Positions 1-5,865 of a stretch of 6,372 nucleotides of DNA are shown piece after piece. Source of the stretch: DATECU01 sp035286745. GTDB taxonomy: Bacteria; Acidobacteriota; Vicinamibacteria; Fen-336. Position 1 is the first letter of the stretch; the number at the start of each line of letters is the position of its first letter. Under the pieces are notes generated by a model. That model was not told the origin of the DNA and ran no database searches. It saw nothing but the letters and a program-made list of their open reading frames with translations. The position numbers and the translations under genes were made by a program. Where the stretch lies: assembly GCA_035286745.1 (NCBI GenBank), contig DATECU010000256.1, forward strand, positions 1 through 6,372, given 5' to 3'.

Positions 1-396
1 GGGGAGCTCGAGGTCTTCGAGGAATCGAAGGGGCGGATCCACGTCTTGGGCACGGTGCTCGCGGGCAGCGTGGTGGGTGAGGTTGGCTTCCTGGACGGGC
101 GGCCGCGCACTCGGCACGTCCGGGCCAAGACCGCCTGCGACCTGCGCAAGATCACTCGCGACGCCTTCCTGGCGCTGCTCACCGACGCGCCGTCGCTGTT
201 CGCCAAGGTCACCATCGCTCTGTCCGAGCTTCTGGCCACCCGCTACCGGAGCATGGTGGAGGAAATGGAACCGGTGCGGGCGCTGGCGGCGTCGCTCAGG
301 CACGCGGGCGATGACACGCCCCGCGCCTCCCTGCAAGCGGTCGAGATCCTGAGGAAACTCGCTCCCGGAGCGGGCACCGACGATCCGGAGCTTTGA
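1..396 (+). CDS. Cyclic nucleotide-binding domain protein, 5' end missing
   Basis: The reading frame is open from the first base, so the N-terminus lies outside the window; 131 residues are visible. They match the second half of a CRP-type cNMP-binding beta-barrel. There is a G-x-L-x-V strand at the start and a phosphate-binding cassette at residues 26-36, GEVGFLDGRPR, which keeps the Glu and Arg that normally contact the cyclic nucleotide. Strands and a closing helix follow (ITRDAFLALL, then a helix through about residue 85). After the barrel there are only about 45 mostly helical residues and no helix-turn-helix, so this end of the protein is not a CRP-like transcription factor. It may be a stand-alone sensor or the C-terminal domain of something longer. 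The ligand (cAMP, cGMP or other) cannot be read from this. The stop overlaps a possible TTG start of the next gene, so the two are probably co-transcribed. Confidence 0.85.
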   Translation, partial: GELEVFEESKGRIHVLGTVLAGSVVGEVGFLDGRPRTRHVRAKTACDLRKITRDAFLALLTDAPSLFAKVTIALSELLATRYRSMVEEMEPVRALAASLRHAGDDTPRASLQAVEILRKLAPGAGTDDPEL

Positions 397-401
397 GTCG
401 A

Positions 402-701
402 GTGAATCTGCCTCGGGATGCGGCTCTGGTGGAGTTGCGGCCGGAGGCCCTGACCTTCGCTTCCCGCAGGGCCCTGCTGCCAGGGACTGCGGTCTCCTTC
501 ACCCTGGTGATGGAGGGGCAGCCGCTGCCCCTGGAGGCGGAGGTCGCCGCCTGCTTGGTGGTCGCCAAGGACCGCAAGGGCCTGCTGTTTCACGTACGGC
601 TGACGCTCGAGGGCCTGGCGCGATCCGATCGCCGGCTGATCGAGCTGTTCATCGGCAAGGGTCGCGGCGCTCCGGCCCTGGCCCCCACGCCAGCGAAGTA
701 G
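402..701 (+). CDS. Small PilZ-like domain protein
   Basis: This 99-aa product looks like a degenerate PilZ barrel: a strand pair around ALTFASRRALLPGTAVSF, a hydrophobic L-P-L-x-A-x-V strand at about residues 43-49, then LLFHVRLTLEGL and a terminal helix SDRRLIELFI (75-84). PilZ proteins usually bind c-di-GMP through RxxxR and (D/N)xSxxG; neither motif is clear here, so nucleotide binding is doubtful and the family call rests on fold-like pattern only. I chose the GTG at 402 because a GGAG at 387-390 sits 11 nt upstream. A TTG at 393, overlapping the previous stop as TTGA, would add three residues but leaves only 2 nt to the GGAG. The gene follows a cNMP-binding protein directly, suggesting a two-gene signalling unit. 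The C-terminus is a short Pro/Ala-rich tail. Confidence 0.6.
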   Translation: MNLPRDAALVELRPEALTFASRRALLPGTAVSFTLVMEGQPLPLEAEVAACLVVAKDRKGLLFHVRLTLEGLARSDRRLIELFIGKGRGAPALAPTPAK

Positions 702-722
702 CCGAGCAACGGACGGTAAGCG

Positions 723-739
723 GCCCCCTTCGGGGAGGC
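723..739. terminator. Possible GC hairpin terminator after the PilZ-like gene
   Basis: About 21 nt after the PilZ-like stop, CCC (726-728) pairs with GGG (733-735) around a TTCG tetraloop, with an extra C-G pair outside one mismatch. This is a stable type of loop, but the stem is short and no T-run follows, so intrinsic termination is uncertain. Confidence 0.25.
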
Positions 740-848
740 ACGGTCTCGCTCGGCATCGGCCGCGGAAGCCCCGCTCGGTCTCCTTGTCCGCTCACTTCTG
801 GCGTTGGGGGCCACCAGTCGGGACTTGGCCCAGGCCATCACGCGCGGC

Positions 849-868
849 CAGCTTCGCAAGGCAAGCTG
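849..868 (-). terminator. Weak hairpin downstream of the cytochrome gene
   Basis: CAGCTT (849-854) and AAGCTG (863-868) are perfect complements around an 8-nt loop, about 23 nt past the cytochrome stop in the direction of transcription. The stem is only 6 bp and has no T-tract. It could be chance; position is the main argument for it. Confidence 0.2.
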
Positions 869-891
869 AGTGGTTGCGTCCCGTGGCGTGG

Positions 892-1335
892 CTACTGGAC
901 TGGCGGGGGCGTGGTGCGCAGGTACTCCAGGACCGCCCGGGCCTCCTCGCGGCTAACGTTGGCCGGTGTCATGGGCGTCAGGTACTGCTCCAGGAGCTTC
1001 CTGGCCTCGGGGTGCTTCTGGAGCATGGCCTGCGGGGCGAGGATCATGTTGAGCACGAACTCCGGGGAGCGGCGGGCCGTCACCGCTCCCAGCGGCGGGC
1101 CCACGAAGCGCCGGTCCAGGCGATGGCAGGATCCGCAGTTCATCTGGTAGAGCTTCTGGCCGGCGGCGGCCAGTTGCTCGTCGATCGGATCCAGATTCAG
1201 GGGTTCCTTGATGGGCCCCACGCCGTGGGCCAGCTCGAACGGCGTCAGGTCGGATCCGACTCCCTTGCTCGGGACCTTGCCGCAGGTCAGCACGGCGGCG
1301 GTGCCCAGAAGGAGGGCGGCCACCGGGAGCCTCAT
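892..1335 (-). CDS. Single-haem c-type cytochrome, exported
   Basis: A 147-aa protein with a hydrophobic N-terminal segment (residues 3-17) and a haem c attachment motif CGSCH at 67-71. H71 is the proximal haem ligand, and a Met of the late LTPMTP segment (119-124) is the likely distal one. The closing helix SREEARAVLEYLR is typical of class I cytochromes. Cys18 after the hydrophobic stretch suggests a lipoprotein, but VLTC is a poor lipobox, so plain secretion or an uncleaved anchor is also possible. From memory, the pattern F-E-L-x-H-G-V-G-P-I, then P-E-F-V-L-N-M-I-L, M-L-x-x-H-P and the TPMT segment resembles small cytochromes found beside clade II nitrous oxide reductase genes; no nos gene is in view. 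The ATG at 1335 overlaps the ABC-F stop as ATGA, and GGAG lies 8 nt upstream inside the ABC-F gene, indicating translational coupling. An in-frame start at 1371 would put 12 extra residues before the signal and is less likely. Confidence 0.9.
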   Translation of the reverse strand: MRLPVAALLLGTAAVLTCGKVPSKGVGSDLTPFELAHGVGPIKEPLNLDPIDEQLAAAGQKLYQMNCGSCHRLDRRFVGPPLGAVTARRSPEFVLNMILAPQAMLQKHPEARKLLEQYLTPMTPANVSREEARAVLEYLRTTPPPVQ

Positions 1336-3410
1336 TGCACAAGCTCCGCCGAGCCCTGGAGAGACTCCCACTCGCTCATGGCGGCAGCCACCTCGTCGAG
1401 CAGCGCCTGCCGCGTGGTCACCGCTTTCTCCGCCGCCGCCCGGTCCGCGTAGAAGCCGGGACTGGCCATCAGGTGCTCCAGGTCTCTGACCGCCTGCTCC
1501 TTCTCGGCGATTCTCCGCTCCAGGTCGCTGATGCGGGACTTGAGCTTCTTGGCCTCGCGCTCCCTCGCCTGTCGATCGGGCTGCGCGTCCTTGGGACGCA
1601 GCCGAGGCGCCAGGGGATCGTAGCCTCTGGGCGCCGGTTTGTCGGGGGCCTTCGCGTGGGAAGCTGCCGGTGTCTTGACGACCGCAGCTTGCGTCTTCAC
1701 CTCCGCCGGGGCCTCCGGGCGGGAGGTGGCTTGCGGGCTCGTCTTCAGATGGTGGAGGGCCTTTCGCTCCGGCGTGGGGAGCGGCACCGCCAGGCCTGAT
1801 TCCCGTTGCTTCTTCCAGAACACGAAGTCCTCGTAGCCCCCGGGGTAGAGCAGGGCCTCCCCGCCGCCCACCTCGATGACCTTGGTGGCCAGGCGATCCA
1901 CGAAGTAGCGGTCGTGAGAGACGAAGATGAGGGTGCCCCCGTAGTCGGCCAGGGCATCGAGCAGCACCTCTTTGGAATCGAGATCCAGGTGGTTGGTGGG
2001 CTCGTCCAGCAACAGCAGGTTGCTCGGGTTCAGCAGCATCTTGGCCAGCGCCAAACGGTTGCGTTCGCCTCCCGAGAGCACCGCCACCCGCTTGTAGATG
2101 TCGTCTCCCGAGAAGAGGAAGCCGCCCAGGATGGTGCGGATGCGGGGCACCATGGTGCTGGGAGAGGCCGCCGACATCTCCTCATAGACGTTCAGGGCCG
2201 GGTTCAGGACCGCCGCCTGGTCCTGGGCGAAGTAGTCCAGCACCACGTTGTGGCCGATGAGCCGGACCCCGGAGCTGGGGCCGTCGACCCCGGCCAGCAG
2301 CCGCATGAGCGTCGACTTGCCGGCGCCGTTGGCTCCCACCAGGGCGATGCGGTCGCCCCGCTCCACCAGCAGGTCGACGTGGCGCAGCACCACGTTCTCG
2401 CCGTAGGCACGCCGCACGCCTTTGAGCTCGAGCACCACCCGGCCGGGCTTGGGGGCGTCGGGGAACTTGAAGCGGATCTTCTTGCGCTCGGGGGGAATCT
2501 CGATCCGCTCCACCTTGTCGAGCATCTTGATGCGGCTCTGCACCTGCCGGGCCTTGGTGGCCTGGTACCGGAACTTGTTGATGAAGGCCTCGGTCTTCTC
2601 GATCTCTTCCTTCTGCCGGCGGTGGGACTCGCGGAGGCGCTCCATGGCGGCGGCGTGCTCCACCACGTACTTCGAGTAGTTGCCGTGGTAGTCGGTGAGC
2701 GTCCGGAGTCCCACCTCGGTGATGCGCTTGACGGTCGAGTCCAGGAAGTAGCGGTCGTGAGAGACCAGCACCACCGAGCCCGGGTAGTCGGCGAGGTACT
2801 CCTCCAGCCAGTTCCGGGCCGGCAGGTCCAGGTGGTTGGTGGGCTCGTCCATGAGCAGCAGGTTGGGGCGGGCCAGCAGCAGCTTGGCCAGCGCGATCCG
2901 CATCTGCCAGCCCCCTGAGAACTCCTCGGTCCGGCGCTTCTGGTCTTCGAGGCTGAAGCCCAGGCCCTTCAGCACCAGGGCGATGCGAGCGTCCATCTCG
3001 TAGCCACCCAGGTGCTTGAAGCGCTCGCCAACCTCCGCATAGCGGGTCAGGAGCTTGTCGTGATCCTCCCCGTCGTCGTGGGTCGCCTCCGCCAGCCGGT
3101 CCTCGATGGCGTGCTGCTCCGCCTTCAAGGCCAAGAGCTCCTCGAAGGCCAGCACCACCTCGTCGAAGACGGTGCGGCCGCCGTGGACGATGCCGTCCTG
3201 GGGCAGGTAGCCGATGCTGGTGTCCGAGGCCATGCGGATGCTGCCGGCATCGGGCTCTTCGAGACCCGCCAGCAGCTTGAGCAGCGTGGTCTTCCCGGCG
3301 CCGTTGGGCCCGGACAGGCCGATGCGGTCTCGCTTCTTGACGTGCCAGGACACGTCCTCCAGCAGGACGCGGTCCCCGTAGCGTTTGGTGAGGCCTTCGA
3401 CGTGAATCAT
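1332..3410 (-). CDS. ABC-F family ATPase (ribosome-associated translation factor)
   Basis: A 692-aa protein with two ABC ATPase domains in tandem and no membrane segments. Domain 1 has Walker A GPNGAGKTT (34-42), signature SGG (165-167), Walker B LLLMDEPTNHLDL (184-196) and SHD (217-219). Domain 2 has GANGAGKST (359-367), LSGGE (445-449), LLLLDEPTNHLDL (465-477) and SHD (498-500). The interdomain linker (about 250-310) holds the charged helix pair typical of ABC-F proteins, which in known members reaches into the ribosomal E site and helps stalled or starting ribosomes. The linker wording (FINKFRYQATKARQVQSRIK) is closest, from memory, to the YheS/ABCF3 type. After domain 2 comes a Pro/Ala/Lys-rich spacer (545-610) and a C-terminal coiled coil (612-685), as in Uup. 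There is no strong Shine-Dalgarno at the start; the gene begins 6 nt after the YggX-like stop, so coupling is likely. Its role may be housekeeping rather than antibiotic resistance. Confidence 0.95.
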   Translation of the reverse strand: MIHVEGLTKRYGDRVLLEDVSWHVKKRDRIGLSGPNGAGKTTLLKLLAGLEEPDAGSIRMASDTSIGYLPQDGIVHGGRTVFDEVVLAFEELLALKAEQHAIEDRLAEATHDDGEDHDKLLTRYAEVGERFKHLGGYEMDARIALVLKGLGFSLEDQKRRTEEFSGGWQMRIALAKLLLARPNLLLMDEPTNHLDLPARNWLEEYLADYPGSVVLVSHDRYFLDSTVKRITEVGLRTLTDYHGNYSKYVVEHAAAMERLRESHRRQKEEIEKTEAFINKFRYQATKARQVQSRIKMLDKVERIEIPPERKKIRFKFPDAPKPGRVVLELKGVRRAYGENVVLRHVDLLVERGDRIALVGANGAGKSTLMRLLAGVDGPSSGVRLIGHNVVLDYFAQDQAAVLNPALNVYEEMSAASPSTMVPRIRTILGGFLFSGDDIYKRVAVLSGGERNRLALAKMLLNPSNLLLLDEPTNHLDLDSKEVLLDALADYGGTLIFVSHDRYFVDRLATKVIEVGGGEALLYPGGYEDFVFWKKQRESGLAVPLPTPERKALHHLKTSPQATSRPEAPAEVKTQAAVVKTPAASHAKAPDKPAPRGYDPLAPRLRPKDAQPDRQAREREAKKLKSRISDLERRIAEKEQAVRDLEHLMASPGFYADRAAAEKAVTTRQALLDEVAAAMSEWESLQGSAELVQ

Positions 3411-3416
3411 GGCGGA

Positions 3417-3659
3417 TCAGGCGTCCAGGGGAAGCCCCAGGAACTCCAGGCTGGCCCGGGCCAGCAGGTGGCGGTGCTCGGGCTCCAGAAGGTTCAGGCG
3501 GTATTCGTTGATGACCTTGATCTCGTGGCCCTCCCACTCCTTCCAGCAGGAGGCGCAGATGGTGGCCAGGACCTGGTCCTTGGTCTTTTTCGGGAAGGGA
3601 ACGCGGTGGGCAGGCGGGGGCTCTCCGGGGTTCTTGCAGCGGGTGCAGGTCACAGGCAT
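3417..3659 (-). CDS. YggX-like Fe(2+)-trafficking protein with N-terminal zinc-ribbon cysteines
   Basis: An 80-aa protein. The C-terminal half carries the YggX signature: W-x-x-W (39-42), then H45, INEYRLNLLEPEHR (50-63), and a final L-x-x-x-x-L-E-F-L-G. YggX proteins protect Fe-S clusters and limit oxidative damage in the cytoplasm. Unlike the E. coli protein, which has a single N-terminal Cys, this one begins with CxxC (C5, C8) and has a second CxxC at C35-C38, a pattern suited to one bound Zn or Fe ion. I recall similar two-CxxC forms in other bacterial phyla, so it is probably an established variant. The ATG at 3659 is favoured because a TATAAT at 3687-3692 lies just upstream, which rules out longer N-termini. 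GGAGG sits only 2 nt from the ATG; a GGAG 11 nt upstream may be used instead. First gene of an operon with the ABC-F and cytochrome genes. Confidence 0.85.
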   Translation of the reverse strand: MPVTCTRCKNPGEPPPAHRVPFPKKTKDQVLATICASCWKEWEGHEIKVINEYRLNLLEPEHRHLLARASLEFLGLPLDA

Positions 3660-3686
3660 GGCCTCCAGGGCTCCGACAAACACCCC

Positions 3687-3692
3687 ATTATA
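3687..3692 (-). promoter_or_regulatory. -10 element (TATAAT) of the yggX-like/ABC-F/cytochrome operon
   Basis: Reading the - strand, a perfect TATAAT stands in otherwise GC-rich DNA, 27 nt before the YggX-like ATG. Transcription would begin near 3680 and give a leader of about 20 nt. No good TTGACA is seen 16-18 nt upstream (AACCAG or similar), so the promoter is weak, activator-dependent or read by another sigma factor. This is the only AT-rich spot in the divergent gap, and on the + strand it reads CATTAT, so it may also help drive the helicase gene. Confidence 0.55.
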
Positions 3693-3752
3693 GGCCAGCG
3701 CCGCGCGGGCTGGTTTGGCCGCTGGCGGCGTCCGTGCGACCATGGACTGTTT

Positions 3753-5171
3753 ATGGAGACACCGACTTCCGCCAAGAGCTTCGCCGCCTTGAACTTGTCG
3801 CCCGAGACCCTGGCCGCCCTCGAGGCCAAGGGGTATCAGGCCCCTACCGACTGCCAGTGGGAATCGCTGCCGCGGATCCTCTCGGGCAAGGACCTGGTGG
3901 TGCAGTCCCGCACCGGCACCGGCAAGACGGCCGCCTTCGGCATCCCCATCGTCGAGCGGGTAGATCCCGGCCGGCAGGAGGTCCAGGCGGTGGCGCTGAC
4001 TCCCACCCGCGAGCTGGCCATGCAGGTGGCCCAGGAGATCTCCGAGCTCGGGAGAGGCCGGGGGGTCAAGGTCGAGGTCATCTACGGCGGTGACTCCATG
4101 GACCGCCAGCTCGAGGGCATCCGGGCCGGAGTCCAGGTCATCGTGGGAACGCCTGGGCGGGTCCTCGATCACCTGCGCCGAAAGACGCTGCGCTTCGAGG
4201 CGGTGCGGCAACTGGTCCTGGACGAAGCCGATCGCATGCTGGACATGGGCTTCGCCCAGGAGATGTCCGACATCATGGACTTCATGCCCGCCGAGCGCCA
4301 AACGCTCCTGTTCTCGGCCACCGTGCCGCTGGGCATTCGGGGTCTCATCTACCACTACCTCACCGAGCCCGAATGGGTTCTGCTCTCCGAGGACCAGGTC
4401 TACGTCACCGAGGTGGAGCACCTGTACTGCCTCACCCCCAAGCTCCACAAAGAGGCATCGCTCTACAAGCTCATCGAATACGAGAACCCGGCCTCTTCCA
4501 TGATCTTCTGCAACACCCGCGAGGAGACCCGTCAGGTCTTCACCTTCCTGGCCGGGAAGGGGCTGCCCTCGGCCATGCTCTCCTCGGACTTGCCCCAGAA
4601 GAAGCGGGAGCGGGTGATGGGCCGCTTCCGCTCGGGCGACATCCGGCACCTGGTCACCACCGACGTGGCCTCACGAGGCATCGATATCGAGGACCTGTCC
4701 CACGTCTTCATCTTCTCGTCGCCTGATTCCCCCGAGCAGTACATCCACCGCGCCGGGCGCACCGGGCGGGTGGGGAAGAGCGGTCGCGCCATCAGCCTGG
4801 TGGGCGCCCACGACCTGCTGAACTTCAACCGCCTGGTGAAGCGCTACAAGATCGAGGTGGGGGAGCTCCAGGTTCCCTCCGACGCCGAGGTCCAGGAGCG
4901 CAAGCTGGAGCGGATCGTGACCCGGCTGGCGGCCGAGGGCCAGACCCTGCCCCTCGAGGACTTCATCGAGCTGGGGCCCATCGCCCGCCAGATCGCAACC
5001 CACGATCACCGGGATCGCATGGTGGCGTTGTTGCTCCGCAACTACTTCCAGGCCCCGCTTCCCGAGGCTGAGGAGCCGGAGGAGGCCCCGCCGCCCAAGC
5101 CGTCGGCCCACGGTCGCCCGGGTGGCCATGGACGGCCCGGCGGGCGCGGCCGTGGACCGAGGCGGCGGTAG
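3753..5171 (+). CDS. DEAD-box ATP-dependent RNA helicase with RG-rich tail
   Basis: A 472-aa protein with a full set of DEAD-box motifs: an F10...Q35 Q-motif, I RTGTGKT (53-59), Ia PTRELA (84-89), GG (112-113), Ib TPGR (133-136), II DEAD (157-160), III SAT (188-190), IV MIFCNT (250-255), V TTDVASRGID (302-311) and VI HRAGRTGR (332-339). It should bind and unwind structured RNA in the cytoplasm, in ribosome assembly or RNA decay. Some positions differ from RhlE/CsdA types: PTDCQWESLP where PTPIQ...AIP is usual, and MLSSDLPQKKR where LHGDxxQxxR is usual. An acidic/proline linker (437-450) leads to a Gly/Arg tail (451-472), a common RNA-binding extension. The ATG at 3753 has no clear Shine-Dalgarno, but no better in-frame start lies nearby and the Q-motif begins right after it. 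Divergent from the yggX-like operon. Confidence 0.95.
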   Translation: METPTSAKSFAALNLSPETLAALEAKGYQAPTDCQWESLPRILSGKDLVVQSRTGTGKTAAFGIPIVERVDPGRQEVQAVALTPTRELAMQVAQEISELGRGRGVKVEVIYGGDSMDRQLEGIRAGVQVIVGTPGRVLDHLRRKTLRFEAVRQLVLDEADRMLDMGFAQEMSDIMDFMPAERQTLLFSATVPLGIRGLIYHYLTEPEWVLLSEDQVYVTEVEHLYCLTPKLHKEASLYKLIEYENPASSMIFCNTREETRQVFTFLAGKGLPSAMLSSDLPQKKRERVMGRFRSGDIRHLVTTDVASRGIDIEDLSHVFIFSSPDSPEQYIHRAGRTGRVGKSGRAISLVGAHDLLNFNRLVKRYKIEVGELQVPSDAEVQERKLERIVTRLAAEGQTLPLEDFIELGPIARQIATHDHRDRMVALLLRNYFQAPLPEAEEPEEAPPPKPSAHGRPGGHGRPGGRGRGPRRR

Positions 5172-5191
5172 GGAGTCCAGCGGTCGATAGC

Positions 5192-5219
5192 AGTCAGCTG
5201 TCAGCGATCAGCGCTCAGC
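5192..5219. repeat. Four tandem 7-bp units (NNTCAGC)
   Basis: Four back-to-back heptamers, agTCAGC, tgTCAGC, gaTCAGC and gcTCAGC, lie about 20 nt after the helicase stop. The first two bases vary and the TCAGC core is constant. Similar TCAGC heptamer runs are scattered in intergenic DNA of many bacteria; the function is unknown. Confidence 0.75.
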
Positions 5220-5254
5220 TACGGCCGCCCCCTGCGGAGCGGAGGACGCACGTC

Positions 5255-5286
5255 GACAACAGCCGCTCCGACGTTCGGCTGTTGTC
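5255..5286. terminator. 11-bp perfect inverted repeat between convergent genes
   Basis: GACAACAGCCG (5255-5265) and CGGCTGTTGTC (5276-5286) are perfect complements around a 10-nt loop. The hairpin lies 84 nt past the helicase stop and overlaps the stop codon of the CARF remnant (5285-5287), so it could terminate transcription from both sides. No T-tract follows on either strand, so Rho-independent termination is not assured. It could instead be the scar or end of a small mobile repeat, since the CARF gene is cut off exactly here. Confidence 0.45.
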
Positions 5287-5838
5287 ATCTGACTGCCGCG
5301 CCGAACTGACCGTTGTTGAAGGCCCAGGCTACGCGTCTCAGTTGGTCGACGGCCAAGACCTCCCACGGGTTGACCTGCTGGATGGGCTGCTCGGTGCCAG
5401 AGGCGACCGTGCCGACACCTTCCTTCGTGCGCTCGGCGCCGCCGACATGGAGGTAGCGGTGCGCCCGGTGGATGTCGCCAGGGCCAAAGCCGCCGTCATG
5501 ACCTTGGTGCCACCGGTCAAGTTGACGCACAACGCGTCCCAGCCGAGGTTCCACTCGCGCAGGATCGAGGGCAACTTGGCCTGGATCTCCCGAAACGTAG
5601 CCGTGAGGTCCTGGGGGTCGGAGAGGAGGATCTCGCGCGCCTTGGGGACTGGTGTCCCCAACTGCGCTTCGATCTGGTCGACGATCGGCCGTGTCTGGGC
5701 GCTCACGACGTAGGCGACGAAGTGGGGTTTCACTTCGCGGATGGCAGCCAGCGGCGCCTCGGGCGTGCCGCCAACGGGGACGACGAGAGCTGTGGGGCTC
5801 GCGGCGGCTTCTGGTTCGTCGTGCCCCGCTGGAACCAT
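5285..5838 (-). pseudogene. CARF-domain CRISPR protein (Csm6/Csx1, TIGR02710-like), frameshifted and truncated
   Basis: Two frames together make one CARF domain. From the ATG at 5838, frame one gives residues 1-126: first strand ALVVPVGGTPEAPL (17-30), strand HFVAYVVSAQTR (39-50), and the ligand-site motif NLTGGTKVM (106-114). The frame then shifts by -1 near 5461, and frame two continues with RYLHVGGAERTKEGVG, which fits the next CARF strand, followed by NPWEVLAVDQLRR and FNNGQFGAAVR before a TGA at 5287-5285. CARF domains bind cyclic oligoadenylate made by type III CRISPR Cas10 and switch on a C-terminal nuclease, usually HEPN. Here the joined product is only about 184 aa, against roughly 400 for the family, and stops where the helical effector region starts. 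No slippery heptamer is visible, so an indel is more likely than programmed frameshifting; a sequencing error could explain the shift but not the missing C-terminus. It lies 27 nt after the retropepsin gene. Confidence 0.8.
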
Positions 5839-5865
5839 GGCCTTGCGCCCCCCCTGCGTTGCGGG

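Larger units (their letters stand above)
702..891. other. Convergent intergenic gap
   Basis: About 190 bp separate the + strand PilZ-like gene from the - strand cytochrome gene, so transcription from both sides should end here. Two short hairpins are visible: a GC stem closed by a TTCG loop around 723-739, and a 6-bp stem at 849-868. Neither has a T-tract. No convincing coding sequence, RNA gene or repeat was seen. Confidence 0.5.

Noticed and set aside
1984..2851. Repeated DNA of about 20-25 nt within the ABC-F gene (near 1984 and 2827, and near 1903 and 2743)
   Set aside because: These are the Walker B (DEPTNHLDL) and SHDRYF coding segments of the two ATPase domains, so the repeat is explained by domain duplication.
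1806..2918. A 370-codon open frame on the + strand opposite the ABC-F gene
   Set aside because: It is antisense to well-conserved ATPase motifs, is rich in V/H/G/Q as expected of a shadow frame, and has no recognisable domain.
3012..3752. An upstream extension of the helicase frame
   Set aside because: It runs antisense through the ABC-F and YggX-like genes, and the Q-motif of the helicase begins right after the ATG at 3753.
3417..4649. A 410-codon open frame on the - strand opposite the helicase
   Set aside because: Only its last 80 codons are a gene (YggX-like). The rest mirrors the helicase coding sequence in GC-rich DNA and looks like no known protein.
5192..5286. A CRISPR array near the CARF remnant
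   Set aside because: The repeats are 7 bp units without spacers, followed by one palindrome; there is no 25-40 bp repeat with regular spacers.
5282..5713. A + strand open frame of 143 codons across the CARF region
   Set aside because: It is antisense to the CARF sequence, has no recognisable domain, and its start lies inside the inverted repeat.
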